Source of the DNA: Promicromonospora sp042731755
GTDB taxonomy: Bacteria > Actinomycetota > Actinomycetes > Actinomycetales > Cellulomonadaceae
NCBI RefSeq assembly: GCF_042731755.1
Contig: NZ_JBHWLR010000025.1
Coordinates: 1-64,000 of the forward strand
DNA length: 64,000 nt
Reading direction: 5' to 3'
Shown here: one piece after another, positions 27,250 to 35,923 of the stretch
Layout: each line of letters begins with the position of its first letter
Numbering within the stretch: position 1 is the stretch's first letter
Notes under the pieces: generated by a model
The model's database searches: none
Told to the model about the DNA's origin: nothing
The model's input: only the letters and a program-made list of their open reading frames with translations
Program-made: the position numbers and the translations under genes

Positions 27250-27466
27250 AGGTCGGCAGTCTGCACCAGGGGCAAAAAAAGACTCGGGCAAACCCGCCAC
27301 AAAACACAAAACCCTAAGGGAAAGGCCAAAACCACAAACCAAATCAACAACCCAGCCTNNNNNNNNNNGGGGGATCGGGAGGGGGTTGGCAGTTTGTGGG
27401 TGAGGTCGACAGGGTCTTTCCCCCCCTCCGACGAGGATGGCCGACCTCGCAGGGGACTGCCGACCT
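27250..27466. repeat. inverted repeat around the second assembly gap
   Basis: AGGTCGGCAGTC (27250-27261) and its complement (27455-27466) flank ten Ns (27359-27368). The bases left of the gap, an A-rich low-complexity stretch unlike this genome, loosely match the reverse complement of those right of it (CACAAAC/GTTTGTG, AACAACCC/GGGGGTTGG, AAAGAC/GTCTTT). As with the first gap, a hairpin seems to have been read badly from both ends. It sits in the 486-base divergent region between the GH48 gene and the SARP regulator (27072-27557), so the GH48 promoter and any operator may be lost in it. No other feature could be supported there apart from the regulator's own -10 box. Confidence 0.65.
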
Positions 27467-27544
27467 GACGACGGCCACCCGAGCCCTGACCTGGCGCGCC
27501 GGCCTCTGGCGGGAGTACAGCGGCGTCGGCCCAGGTGCACCGCC

Positions 27545-27560
27545 TAGAGTGGCGCGCATG
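27545..27560 (+). promoter_or_regulatory. leaderless promoter of the SARP-type regulator
   Basis: TAGAGT (27545-27550), seven bases, then ATG at 27558. This spacing implies an mRNA that begins at the start codon. No Shine-Dalgarno sequence is present. Confidence 0.5.
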
Positions 27561-30500
27561 CAGCACGTCAACTCCGGCGCCCCGACCGGAGCGCCCGGGA
27601 CCGACCCGGTCGTGGCGGTTCTCGGGCCGGTGGCCGTGCTGTCCGACGCCGGTCCCGTCGCGCCGCGCGGCACCCGCGCCGCCGCCCTCCTGGTGCTGCT
27701 CGCGCTGGCCGCACCCCGGACAGTCACGGTGTCGTCGCTGGTCGACGCCCTGTGGGCCGACGACCTGCCGGCCAACCCCCGCGCGGCGCTCCAGAGCCTC
27801 GTCTCGCGGCTGCGCTCGCTCGGCCCGGACGTCGTCCGGTTCACGTCCGCGGGGTACGTGCTCGGGGGTCCGAGCGACCTGGACCGGGCGCGCGCGGCCG
27901 TGACGGAGGCGCGCGATCTTCTCGGGTCCGTGCGTGTCGCGGGGCCGGACGGCGGTGTGCCGCGCGGTGCGGCCCATGCTGCCGGCGCGCCCCACAGCAC
28001 TGTCGGCACTGCCGGCGCGCTCCCCGGCGACAGCCTGGGCGGTATCCCCAGCCCGCTTCGCCGGGGCGCGGTCGGCGTGCCCGGCGACATGCGCGGCGTG
28101 CCCGGCGAGACGCCCGGCGTGCCCGGTGGCGACGTACCCGGCGACGGTGCATCCGACGACGGCGTGACCCGGGCCGTCGCGGCGGCCGCCGTCGTGGACG
28201 CCGCCCTCGCGCTCTGGCGCGGCGAACCGGGAGACGCGCTGGACGACGCGACACCCGGCCTTGCACAGGAGCTCCGGGACACCGCCGGACGGCTCCGGGA
28301 CGAGCTGACCACCCTGCGCCGTCGGGCCGCCGTGGCCGCGGGGGACGTCGCGACCGTGACCGGCCTCGGCAACGCGGCCCTGGCCGCCGACCCCCTGGAC
28401 GAGGACGCGGCGCGCGACCTCATGACGGCGCTCGCGGCGACGGGGCGTCCCGACGAGGCGGTGCGTGTGTTCGGGCGGCTGCGGCACGCCCTGGTCGCCG
28501 AGCTCGGCACCGACCCGGCGCCGGACCTCGTGGCACTGCACGCGCGCATCGCCGCCGACGCCGCGGGGGCTGCCGCCGGAGGGGTGGCCGCAAGCGTGGC
28601 CGGCGGCTCCGCGGCGGTCGGCACCTCGCCGTCCGACGCCCCGGACGGCGGCATCCTGACGGGCGACGGCCCGACCGTCGGTGACCCGGCCGCCGCACCC
28701 CGGCCCGGAGCCGGCCGGTTCGTGCGCGGGTTGCGCGCCGCCGCCACGCCGCTGATCGGGCGCGCGGACGACGTGCGCGCCGTCGTCGGCGAGCTGACCC
28801 GGCACCGGCTGGTGACGATCCTCGGCGCGGGCGGGCTCGGCAAGACCCGGCTGGCGCAGGAGGTGGCGCGCACGGTCGCTGAGGACCGGGCCGCGACGTC
28901 GTCGGGCCCGCTGGACGGGCTCTCGATCGCTGTCGCGGAGCTCGCGGGCGTGCGCACGGACGACGACGTGGCGCTCGCGATCGCCGACGGCCTCGGGGTG
29001 TCGGCGGTGGGCTCCGCGCGCCTGTCCGACCGGCTGCTCGCCGGCGACCTGCACGACCGCATCGTGGAGCGCGCCCGCACCGCCCGCACCCTCCTCGTGC
29101 TGGACAACTGCGAGCACGTGCCGGACGGCGCCGCCCGCTGGGCGGACGTCCTGCTCTCCGCCGCCCCCGGCCTGCGGATCCTGACCACGAGCCGCGCGCC
29201 CCTCCAGGTCGCCGCCGAGCAGGTGTACCCGCTGGCGCCGCTCGCCTCGGGCGGTGCGCGGGGTACGGGCTCGGTGGACGTCGCGGGCTCCGCGGAGGGC
29301 GCGGGCGTGCCCGGCGACGGCGCGAGCCCGTCCGGGACCCGGCGCGGTCCGGCCGTCGAGCTGTTCCGGCAGCGGGCGCTCGCGGCCCGGCCCGGCGCGC
29401 AGCTGCCCGACGCCGTCGTCGCCCGGCTCTGCGACCGGCTCGACGGGCTGCCGCTCGCGATCGAGCTGGCCGCCGCGCGCGTGCGCACCCTGTCGGTCGA
29501 GGAGATCGAGCGGCACCTCGACGCCCGGTTCGCCCTGCTGCGCGGCGGCGACCGGACCGTGCCCGACCGGCATCGCACCCTCGAGGCAGTCATCGAGTGG
29601 AGCTGGAACCTGCTGGAGCCGTCGCAGCGCGAGCTGTGGCGCCGCGTCTCCGTGCTGCCCGACGGGCTGTCCGCCCACGCGGCCGCCGCCCTGGGCCGGC
29701 TCGACACGCACCCCGAGGGGACGGCCCCCGACGGGGTGGTCCCGCTCGACGTGCTCGACGACGTCGACGGGCTCGTGACGCAGTCCCTGCTCGTCGTCGA
29801 GGAGGACCCCGGGCTGCCGGGTCGCGGCGCGCCCGGGGGAGCACGCCGGCCGGCCCCGGTGCGGTACCGGATGCTGGAGACGGTCCGGGAGTTCGGCCTG
29901 CTGCGGCTCGCCGAGGCCGGCGAGGACGACGCCGTCCGCGACGCGCTGCTGAGCTGGGGCAAGGGCGTGGCGCGCTGGTGCACGTCCCGGCTCCTCGGGC
30001 CGGAGCAGGTGGCCGCCGTCGACCTGCTGCGGCGCGAGCACGAGAACCTGCTGTTCGCGATCCGGGAGGCGGCGCGCGCGGACCGGCCCGACGTCGTCGT
30101 CCACGGCTTCGTCGCGCTCGGCGGCGCGTGGACCCTGCGGGGCGCGGAGGAGCGGGCGGCCGACCTGGCGCCCGCCGTCCTCGACGCGGTCACCGGCCGG
30201 ACCGTCCCGGCCGAGGACGCGGACGTGACCGCGCTCGCCCTGGCCTACGCGGCGGCCACCACGGCGTTCTCCGGGATCACGGGGAACCTGCGGGCGCTGG
30301 CCCGGCTCAAGCGGGTGCTGCGCGACCACGGCGACGCGGTGGGCCCGCGGACCCGAGCGGTGGCGAACATGCTGCTGGCGCCCGCACCGGGTGCGGTCCT
30401 GGACCTGCGCGACTCGGACGACCCGCTCATCGCCTTTCTTGCGCACCTGGTCGCGTCGCAGGAGGCGGAAAATGCCGGGCGGCTGGACGAGGCGCTCGAC

Positions 30501-31493
30501 GGTGCGGAGCGGGCCTACCACCTGGCCCAGGGCATCGGCGACGTCGCCAGCCGGGCGGGCGCCGCGATGTTCCTGGCCACCACGGCGTTCGGGGCCGGGG
30601 ACACCCGGACCGCGACGCACTGGTCGCGCGTGGCGCGGGAGGGCCTGACGGTGATCGGGGCCGACGGCGCGATGCGGCAGCTCGACTGGGTGGACCTCGG
30701 CACCGCCATCGCCGACGGCGACCTGGCCGGGGCCGAACGGATCTGTGCGCGGGTCGAGCGGTCCGCAAAGGACGCGGACCAGTCCGAGCGCGGGGGCGAC
30801 GAGTCGCGCGCCGTGGTCCGGGCAGGCCGGGCCGAGATCGCCTGGGTGCGGGGCGACGTCGCCGGGGCGCTCGACCTGTACGAGGAGGCGGTGAACGTGT
30901 TCGCGGACCTGCCGGGCGTCGCGGAGGACGACGGCGTGGCGCCCCCCGGCCCGGACTCGCCCGCGGTGCGTGCCGTCGGGCCGCCGCCGGCCGGGCGCGG
31001 GGACCCGTCCCCGGCCGCGCCCTGGGCGGTGATCGTGGGGTCCGCGTGGATCGTGCGGCTCGTCGACGCCGGGCAGGACGCGCGGGCACGGCAGGCGGCC
31101 GACGTCGTCCGGCGTCGTGCCGTGCGGCTGTACCGGGAGTGGATGCGCCACGTGGCCGACCACCCCGTGCTGGGCACGGTGTGCCTCGCCGTGGGCGCGG
31201 TGCTCGCGGCGGGGCCGCAGACGGGCGAGGCGGCCGCGGGGCCGGATGTGGCTGTGCCGCTCGGCGCGAACGGCGGCCTGGAGCTGCTCGCCCTGGCCGA
31301 GGTGCTGGGCTCGCGGCAGGACTTCCTGGCGCTGCGGCGCGAGCCCGTCCTCGCCGCGGCGGCCGACCGGCACGGGCCGGAGGCGGTGGCGGCGGCGCGG
31401 GCGAGGATCGCGGCGATCCCCCGCGAGGACCTCGCGGAGCGCGCCCTGACCACCTTGGAAACCCTGCCGGCGGTAGCGCTGGCCGTGCGCTAG
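27558..31493 (+). CDS. AfsR/SARP-type regulator with BTAD and NB-ARC domains
   Basis: A 1311-aa STAND-class transcriptional regulator. The N-terminal OmpR-like winged helix (residues about 15-105, VAPRGTRAAALLVLLALA, SSLVDALWADDLPANPRAAL) is followed by a bacterial transcriptional activator domain (about 205-335, DAALALWRGEPGDAL, DEDAARDLMTALAATGRPDE). The NB-ARC ATPase has Walker A GAGGLGKT (about 422-429), LLVLDNCEHVPDGA as Walker B and ILTTSRAPLQ as sensor. The C-terminal 600 residues are helical, TPR-like. An 80-residue Gly/Pro insert with GVPG repeats separates the winged helix from BTAD. The leaderless ATG 27558 is preferred. It is divergent from GH48 and may regulate it; that link is positional inference only. 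Confidence 0.88.
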   Translation: MQHVNSGAPTGAPGTDPVVAVLGPVAVLSDAGPVAPRGTRAAALLVLLALAAPRTVTVSSLVDALWADDLPANPRAALQSLVSRLRSLGPDVVRFTSAGYVLGGPSDLDRARAAVTEARDLLGSVRVAGPDGGVPRGAAHAAGAPHSTVGTAGALPGDSLGGIPSPLRRGAVGVPGDMRGVPGETPGVPGGDVPGDGASDDGVTRAVAAAAVVDAALALWRGEPGDALDDATPGLAQELRDTAGRLRDELTTLRRRAAVAAGDVATVTGLGNAALAADPLDEDAARDLMTALAATGRPDEAVRVFGRLRHALVAELGTDPAPDLVALHARIAADAAGAAAGGVAASVAGGSAAVGTSPSDAPDGGILTGDGPTVGDPAAAPRPGAGRFVRGLRAAATPLIGRADDVRAVVGELTRHRLVTILGAGGLGKTRLAQEVARTVAEDRAATSSGPLDGLSIAVAELAGVRTDDDVALAIADGLGVSAVGSARLSDRLLAGDLHDRIVERARTARTLLVLDNCEHVPDGAARWADVLLSAAPGLRILTTSRAPLQVAAEQVYPLAPLASGGARGTGSVDVAGSAEGAGVPGDGASPSGTRRGPAVELFRQRALAARPGAQLPDAVVARLCDRLDGLPLAIELAAARVRTLSVEEIERHLDARFALLRGGDRTVPDRHRTLEAVIEWSWNLLEPSQRELWRRVSVLPDGLSAHAAAALGRLDTHPEGTAPDGVVPLDVLDDVDGLVTQSLLVVEEDPGLPGRGAPGGARRPAPVRYRMLETVREFGLLRLAEAGEDDAVRDALLSWGKGVARWCTSRLLGPEQVAAVDLLRREHENLLFAIREAARADRPDVVVHGFVALGGAWTLRGAEERAADLAPAVLDAVTGRTVPAEDADVTALALAYAAATTAFSGITGNLRALARLKRVLRDHGDAVGPRTRAVANMLLAPAPGAVLDLRDSDDPLIAFLAHLVASQEAENAGRLDEALDGAERAYHLAQGIGDVASRAGAAMFLATTAFGAGDTRTATHWSRVAREGLTVIGADGAMRQLDWVDLGTAIADGDLAGAERICARVERSAKDADQSERGGDESRAVVRAGRAEIAWVRGDVAGALDLYEEAVNVFADLPGVAEDDGVAPPGPDSPAVRAVGPPPAGRGDPSPAAPWAVIVGSAWIVRLVDAGQDARARQAADVVRRRAVRLYREWMRHVADHPVLGTVCLAVGAVLAAGPQTGEAAAGPDVAVPLGANGGLELLALAEVLGSRQDFLALRREPVLAAAADRHGPEAVAAARARIAAIPREDLAERALTTLETLPAVALAVR

Positions 31494-31498
31494 CGGGC

Positions 31499-31560
31499 CG
31501 TCGAACGTAGGGATCGTCGGCTCATGAGCGGTCATGGACCGACGATCCCTACGTTCGACG
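31499..31560. repeat. 62-bp palindrome, family B, between convergent genes
   Basis: CGTCGAACGTAGGGATCGTC plus GG (31499-31520) and its perfect complement (31539-31560): 22-bp arms, 18-base loop. It lies between convergent stops (31493 and 31585). No T run on either side. Only one copy in this window. Confidence 0.88.
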
Positions 31561-31584
31561 CCGCGCCGCCCTCGGCTGCCGGCC

Positions 31585-32406
31585 TCAGGCCTTGCGGAGG
31601 TAGCTGCGGACCGCGATCGGGGCGAAGATCACCACGACCACTGCCGCGCTCAGCAGCGTCCAGCCCACGTCGGCCGTGACCAGGCCCTCGTTCGCGAGGG
31701 ACCGCACGGCCGAGACCAGGTGGGACACCGGGTTGACCTGGACGAACGCCTGCATCCAGCCCGGCAGGGTGTCGACCTCGACGAACGCGTTGGACAGGAA
31801 GGTCAGGGGGAACAGGACCATGAACGAGACGCCCTGGACGAACGTGGCCGACCGTGCGATCACGCCGATGTAGGCGAAGATCCAGCTCAGCGCCCACGCG
31901 CAGACGATCACGAGCAGCCCGGCGAGCACCACGCCGCCGAAGCCGCCGCCGGGCCGCCAGCCCATGACGATGCCGGTCAGGAACGTGATGGTCGTCGCCA
32001 CGAGGTAGCGGACCGTGTCGGCGAGCAGGGCGCCGGCCAGCGGCGCGATGCGTGCGATCGGCAGGGAGCGGAACCGGTCGAACACGCCCTTGTCCATGTC
32101 CTCGCGGAGCTGGACGCCGGTCACTACCGAGGCCGTGATGACGGTCTGCGCCAGGATGCCGGGGATGATCAGCGGCAGGTAGGCGCCGACGCTGCCGGAG
32201 ACCGCCCCGCCGAACAGGTACGTGAACATCAGCGTGAAGATGATCGGCTGGAAGGTCACGTCGATGAGCTGCTCGGGGGTGTGGCGCACCTTGAGCAGGC
32301 CGCGGTAGGCCATGGTGAACGACTGGGAGACGGTGGCGGCCAGGCCGACCCGGGCGGGCTGGATCGTGGCGGTGTGCGGTGCCGGGGCCAGGGTTGCGGT
32401 GCTCAT
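31585..32406 (-). CDS. ABC-2 exporter permease, DrrB-like
   Basis: A 273-aa membrane subunit of a drug/lipid-type ABC exporter with about six hydrophobic helices. DrrB-family stretches are VTFQPIIFTLMFTYLFGGAV, PGILAQTVITASVVTGVQL, DMDKGVFDRFRSLPIARIAP and FLSNAFVEVDTLPGWMQAF, followed by VNPVSHLVSAVRSL. It is coupled to the ATPase gene by an ATGA overlap (32403-32406). DrrAB systems export daunorubicin or other hydrophobic compounds; the substrate here is unknown. Confidence 0.9.
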   Translation of the reverse strand: MSTATLAPAPHTATIQPARVGLAATVSQSFTMAYRGLLKVRHTPEQLIDVTFQPIIFTLMFTYLFGGAVSGSVGAYLPLIIPGILAQTVITASVVTGVQLREDMDKGVFDRFRSLPIARIAPLAGALLADTVRYLVATTITFLTGIVMGWRPGGGFGGVVLAGLLVIVCAWALSWIFAYIGVIARSATFVQGVSFMVLFPLTFLSNAFVEVDTLPGWMQAFVQVNPVSHLVSAVRSLANEGLVTADVGWTLLSAAVVVVIFAPIAVRSYLRKA

Positions 32407-33407
32407 GCGGTCACCTTCTCGGTGTCGTTCCGGGTGTTCTCGGTGCTGCCGGCGGTGGGGGCGTCGTCGGACGCCGAGTGGCCGGTGAGGGTGAGGAAGA
32501 CCTCGTCCAGGCTCGGCTTGTCGAGGCTGACGGAGTCGATCGGCACCCCGGCGTCCCGGAACCGGACCAGCAGGTCGGCGACGGCCTCGGCGTGGGGGAC
32601 CGGCACCGTGATGCGCAGCCCCTCCGGCGCGACGACGCCCGCGGCGCCGAAGACCTGCTGGACCAGGCTGAGCGCGGTGCCGAGGTCGCCGGCCTCGGCG
32701 AGCCCGACCTGGAGCGACTGGGCGCCGACGGTGGACTTGAGCTCGTCCGCGGTGCCCTCGGCGACGACCGTGCCGCGGTCGATGACCGCGATGCGGTCGG
32801 CGAGCTGGTCGGCCTCGTCGAGGTACTGGGTGGTGAGCAGCACGGTGGAGCCGTCCGCGACCAGCCGGCGGATCGTGTCCCACATCTGGTTGCGGGTGCG
32901 CGGGTCCAGGCCCGTGGTGGGTTCGTCCAGGAAGATGAGCGGCGGGCGGGCGATCAGGCTCGCCGCCAGGTCGAGCCGGCGGCGCATGCCGCCGGAGTAG
33001 TTGCGCAGCGGCCGCTTGGCGGCGTCGGTCAGCGAGAACTCCTCCAGGAGCTCGGCCGACTTGGCCCGCGCGGCGCGCGCCGACAGCCCGAGCAGCCGCC
33101 CGAAGACCACGAGGTTCTCGGTGGCGCTCAGCGTCTCGTCGACCGACGCGTACTGGCCCGTGACCCCGATCAGGGAGCGGACGGCGGCGCCCTCGCGGGC
33201 GATGTCGTGGCCGAAGATGCGGGCCTCGCCGCCGTCGGGCCGCAGCAGGGTGGCGAGCATGCGGATGGTCGTGGTCTTGCCCGCGCCGTTGGGCCCGAGC
33301 ACCCCGTAGACGGTCCCGGTGCGCACGGTGAGGTCGACGCCGTCCACGGCGCGGTTGTCGCCGAAGATCTTGACGAGGCCCTGTGCCTCGATCGCGTTCG
33401 TGTTCAT
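32403..33407 (-). CDS. ABC exporter ATPase, DrrA-like
   Basis: A 334-aa ATPase. Walker A GPNGAGKTTT (about residues 38-47), Q-loop VTGQYASVDETLSATENL, signature YSGGMRRRLDLAASL, Walker B PLIFLDEPTTGLDP and H-loop-equivalent LLTTQYLDEADQ; the last, with Gln in place of His, is a DrrA-family trait. The C-terminal 100-residue domain ends PSLDEVFLTLTG as in DrrA proteins. It starts at ATG 33407, directly behind a 19-base inverted repeat; no good ribosome-binding site is seen. First gene of a two-gene operon with the permease. Confidence 0.92.
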   Translation of the reverse strand: MNTNAIEAQGLVKIFGDNRAVDGVDLTVRTGTVYGVLGPNGAGKTTTIRMLATLLRPDGGEARIFGHDIAREGAAVRSLIGVTGQYASVDETLSATENLVVFGRLLGLSARAARAKSAELLEEFSLTDAAKRPLRNYSGGMRRRLDLAASLIARPPLIFLDEPTTGLDPRTRNQMWDTIRRLVADGSTVLLTTQYLDEADQLADRIAVIDRGTVVAEGTADELKSTVGAQSLQVGLAEAGDLGTALSLVQQVFGAAGVVAPEGLRITVPVPHAEAVADLLVRFRDAGVPIDSVSLDKPSLDEVFLTLTGHSASDDAPTAGSTENTRNDTEKVTA

Positions 33408-33426
33408 GCCCCCAGCGTGCGGGGGC
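33408..33426 (-). promoter_or_regulatory. inverted repeat abutting the DrrA-like start codon
   Basis: GCCCCC (33408-33413) and GGGGGC (33421-33426) with a 7-base spacer touch the start codon of the ATPase gene. In the mRNA this could form a hairpin that limits translation, or be an operator. The rest of 33427-33526 is made of imperfect repeats of the type GGGCTGTCACG and GCCGTCATGGG, with nothing else recognisable. Confidence 0.35.
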
Positions 33427-33526
33427 CCGCTCGCACGGGACTGTCAGACCGCTGTCACGGGTTGTGCCGGGCTGTCACGGGCTGTCCCGCGCCGCGTCAT
33501 GGGCCGTCACGCGCTGTCAGGTGCCG

Positions 33527-34270
33527 TCATGGGTCGCGCCGGACGAAGAGCACCGTGGCGAGGGTGCCGACCAGGGCGATCCACGCGAGCATCACGAGGG
33601 CTCCCGTGGCGGCCGTGAGCACCTCGTCGCCAGGGGCGTAGAGCTGCGCCGCCGCGCGGTCGGGGAGCCAGCGGGCGTGCTCGGAGAGCGAGGCGAGCAG
33701 CGGCGACACGATCAGGACGAGGCTCAGCGTCCCGACGAGCGCCGGGACCAGGCCCCGGACCAGCAGTGCGATCGCGTGGCTGAGCAGCCCGATCAGCACC
33801 AGGTAGGCGACCGCGCCGAGGACAGGCCCCAGATCGATCCTGCCCGTCGCCACCGGAGCGTCCGTCAGGTGCGCGACGACGGTGGCGGCGCCCAGCAGGC
33901 CGCCGACGGTCACGGCCGCGGTGAGCGCCGCCGCGACGAGCGTGGCGACGGTCTTGCCCGCCAGGAGCAGTCCCCGGCGGGGGACTGCGGCGAGCGTGGT
34001 GCGGAGCTGGCGTCCCGCCAGCTCGTGGGAGACCGGGAGGACGCCCAGCAGGATCAGGCCGGTCTGCACGAACGGCACGGCCTGGGCCATGACGTCGGTG
34101 GTCGAGACGCCTGTGGTCGAGACGGCCTCGCCCTGTGTTGCGGCCGCCGAGGCGGCCAGGGCCGCGGCGAGGGCGACCCCCACCACCGCCGTGGCCACGG
34201 CGGCAAGAACGACGGCCGGGAGCGTGCGGAGCTTGTCGAGCTCGGCGGCGATGATGTTCGGCAGGCGCAC
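33527..34270 (-). CDS. ABC exporter permease (second of a pair)
   Basis: A 247-aa membrane protein with about six hydrophobic segments (VVLAAVATAVVGVALAAALA, GLILLGVLPVSHELAGRQLR, GPVLGAVAYLVLIGLLSHAI). The ELDKLRTLP start is typical of ABC-2 type permeases associated with lantibiotic- or antibiotic-resistance exporters. Its GTG start follows the stop of the neighbouring permease gene by three bases. It forms a three-gene operon with the other permease and the ATPase, next to a divergent two-component system, the classic arrangement of a stress- or antimicrobial-responsive exporter. Substrate unknown. Confidence 0.82.
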   Translation of the reverse strand: MRLPNIIAAELDKLRTLPAVVLAAVATAVVGVALAAALAASAAATQGEAVSTTGVSTTDVMAQAVPFVQTGLILLGVLPVSHELAGRQLRTTLAAVPRRGLLLAGKTVATLVAAALTAAVTVGGLLGAATVVAHLTDAPVATGRIDLGPVLGAVAYLVLIGLLSHAIALLVRGLVPALVGTLSLVLIVSPLLASLSEHARWLPDRAAAQLYAPGDEVLTAATGALVMLAWIALVGTLATVLFVRRDP

Positions 34271-34273
34271 GGT

Positions 34274-35080
34274 TCACGCGTCCCGTCGGGAGAACACCAC
34301 GCCCGCGACGGCGAGCAGACCGGCCGTCCACGCCGCCATGACGAGCGCGCCAGGCAGGACGTCCAGGCCGCCCTCCACCGTCGACAGTCCGCCGAAGAGC
34401 CTCCGGCCGGCCATGTCGGGCAGCCAGTGGGCGAGCGGGGTGACGTGCGTCAGCAGCAGGGAGAACGACACCAGCGAGCTGTTCGTGACCAGCACTACGA
34501 GCGGGACGATCCCGCTGCGGGTCAGCACCGTGACCGCGAGGGCGAGCAGGGCGGTCAGCGTCCAGTAGAGGCCGGCGCCGGCCGACCGGGCCATCGCCTC
34601 GTCCCACCCGACCGCTGCGTCGGACCCGCCCGGCCCGCCGGACGTGTCGCCGATGATCAGGCCGGCCAGGGCGACGCACACGGATATCGTGACCGCCGCG
34701 GTCGCGACCACCAGCAGCAGCACGCTCAGCGCCTTCGCGACGAGCAGGCGGACCCGGTGCGGGCTCGCCGCCAGGGTTGCCGTGATCTGGCGGCCGCCGC
34801 CCGCGTCCGGGCTGTTCGCGGCGTACTCGCTGCTGATCGCCACCACCCCGATCACGACGGCGCCGACCGTGCCGAGCGGGACCGCCGCGTAGCCGGTCTC
34901 GAAGGCGGACTGGAACGCCCGCGACCCCTGTGCGCCCGAGTCGAGGGCGGCCCGGGTGCCGAACCCGTTGAGCACCGTGATGCCCGCCGACCCGATCAGC
35001 GTGCCCGCGGCGGCGAGCCCGCTCGCGGGCAGTGTCACCGTCTTGCGCAGCTCGCCGAGGAGAGTGTTCAGAAAGCTCAT
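34274..35080 (-). CDS. ABC exporter permease (first of a pair)
   Basis: A 268-aa ABC-2 permease with about six membrane segments. Like its downstream partner it has the MSFLNTLLGELRKTVTLPAS opening, an extracytoplasmic loop rich in Gly/Asp, and SSEYAANSPDAGGGRQITATLAASPHR (split motif: SSEYA and ITATLAASP are the family parts). The two permeases share the same overall plan, including a LTHVTPLAHWLPD / LSEHARWLPD loop, so they probably arose by duplication and form a heterodimer. ATG 35080 overlaps the ATPase stop (ATGA). Confidence 0.82.
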   Translation of the reverse strand: MSFLNTLLGELRKTVTLPASGLAAAGTLIGSAGITVLNGFGTRAALDSGAQGSRAFQSAFETGYAAVPLGTVGAVVIGVVAISSEYAANSPDAGGGRQITATLAASPHRVRLLVAKALSVLLLVVATAAVTISVCVALAGLIIGDTSGGPGGSDAAVGWDEAMARSAGAGLYWTLTALLALAVTVLTRSGIVPLVVLVTNSSLVSFSLLLTHVTPLAHWLPDMAGRRLFGGLSTVEGGLDVLPGALVMAAWTAGLLAVAGVVFSRRDA

Positions 35081-35790
35081 CGTGCCGCCTCCTGGCCGCC
35101 GCCGGTGAGCGCGAAGAAGGCGTCCTCCAGGGTTCGGTGCCCGGCGGTCACCGCGTCCAGCGTCCCGGCGGCCACGACCCGGCCGCCGGCGATCACCACG
35201 AGATCGTCCGCGATCCCCGCGACCTCGCCCATCAGGTGGCTGGACAGCAGCACCGTGCCCCCGCCGTCCGCATGGCCGCGCAACAGGCCGCGCATCCAGC
35301 GGATGCCCTCGGGGTCGAGCCCGTTCACCGGCTCGTCGAGCACGAGCACCTCCGGCTCACCCAGGAGCGCCGTGGCCAGGCCCAGCCGCTGCCCCATGCC
35401 GAGCGAGTACCGGCCGACGCGGACCCGCCCCGAGTCCGCGAGCCCGACCAGATCGAGCACCTCCCCGATGCGGCGGCCCGGTATGCCGTTGCTCCGCGCG
35501 ACCCACGCCAGGTGGTCCCGTGCGGTGCGCGACCGGTGCGCGCCGGACCCGTCGAGCATCGAGCCGACCGTGCGCAGCGGATCACGCAGGCTCCGGTACG
35601 GACGCCCGCCGACCAGGGCACGGCCGCCGTCGGCGCGGTCCAGGCCGAGCAGGACCCGCAGGGTCGAGGACTTGCCGGCCCCGTTCGGGCCCAGGAAGGC
35701 GGTGACGCGCCCCGGCCGGGCGGTGAAGCCGACCCGGTCGAGGACGGTACGGGGACCATGACGTTTGACGAGCTGTTCGATCAGGAGCAT
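35077..35790 (-). CDS. ABC exporter ATPase
   Basis: A 237-aa ATPase with Walker A GPNGAGKSSTLRVLLGL (about residues 33-49), signature YSLGMGQRLGLATALL, Walker B VLVLDEPVNGLDPEGIRWMR and H-loop LLSSHLMGEVAG. The SLGMGQ signature instead of SGGQ is usual for the BcrA-like branch of peptide-antibiotic exporters. First gene of the operon, divergent from the histidine kinase with 130 bases between. GGAGG lies only one base before ATG 35790, so either translation starts poorly or the mRNA start is very close. Confidence 0.9.
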   Translation of the reverse strand: MLLIEQLVKRHGPRTVLDRVGFTARPGRVTAFLGPNGAGKSSTLRVLLGLDRADGGRALVGGRPYRSLRDPLRTVGSMLDGSGAHRSRTARDHLAWVARSNGIPGRRIGEVLDLVGLADSGRVRVGRYSLGMGQRLGLATALLGEPEVLVLDEPVNGLDPEGIRWMRGLLRGHADGGGTVLLSSHLMGEVAGIADDLVVIAGGRVVAAGTLDAVTAGHRTLEDAFFALTGGGQEAAR

Positions 35791-35829
35791 GCCTCCATCC
35801 CAGCGGCCCGCCCCAGCGAGGTCATCGGT

Positions 35830-35885
35830 CCCAGGTCCGGACTTCGCGCGTCGACTCGGCCCGTGGTCCGTCAGACCCAGGTCCG
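35830..35885. promoter_or_regulatory. direct repeat in the exporter/kinase divergent region
   Basis: CCCAGGTCCG occurs at 35830-35839 and again at 35876-35885, centre to centre 46 bases, in the 130-base region between the exporter and the two-component system. Direct repeats here are candidates for response-regulator binding sites; unproven. Confidence 0.4.
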
Positions 35886-35908
35886 ATGTGCGCCGACCGT
35901 CGGAAACC

Positions 35909-35923
35909 TAGACTCGGGCGATG
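35909..35923 (+). promoter_or_regulatory. leaderless promoter of the histidine kinase
   Basis: TAGACT (35909-35914), six bases, ATG at 35921. No ribosome-binding site precedes the codon. A convincing -35 box was not found. Confidence 0.5.

Noticed and set aside
27271..27358. A-rich segment upstream of the SARP regulator as a promoter UP-element or foreign DNA island
   Set aside because: It abuts an N-gap, mirrors the other flank and has low complexity, so an assembly artefact is more likely than biology.
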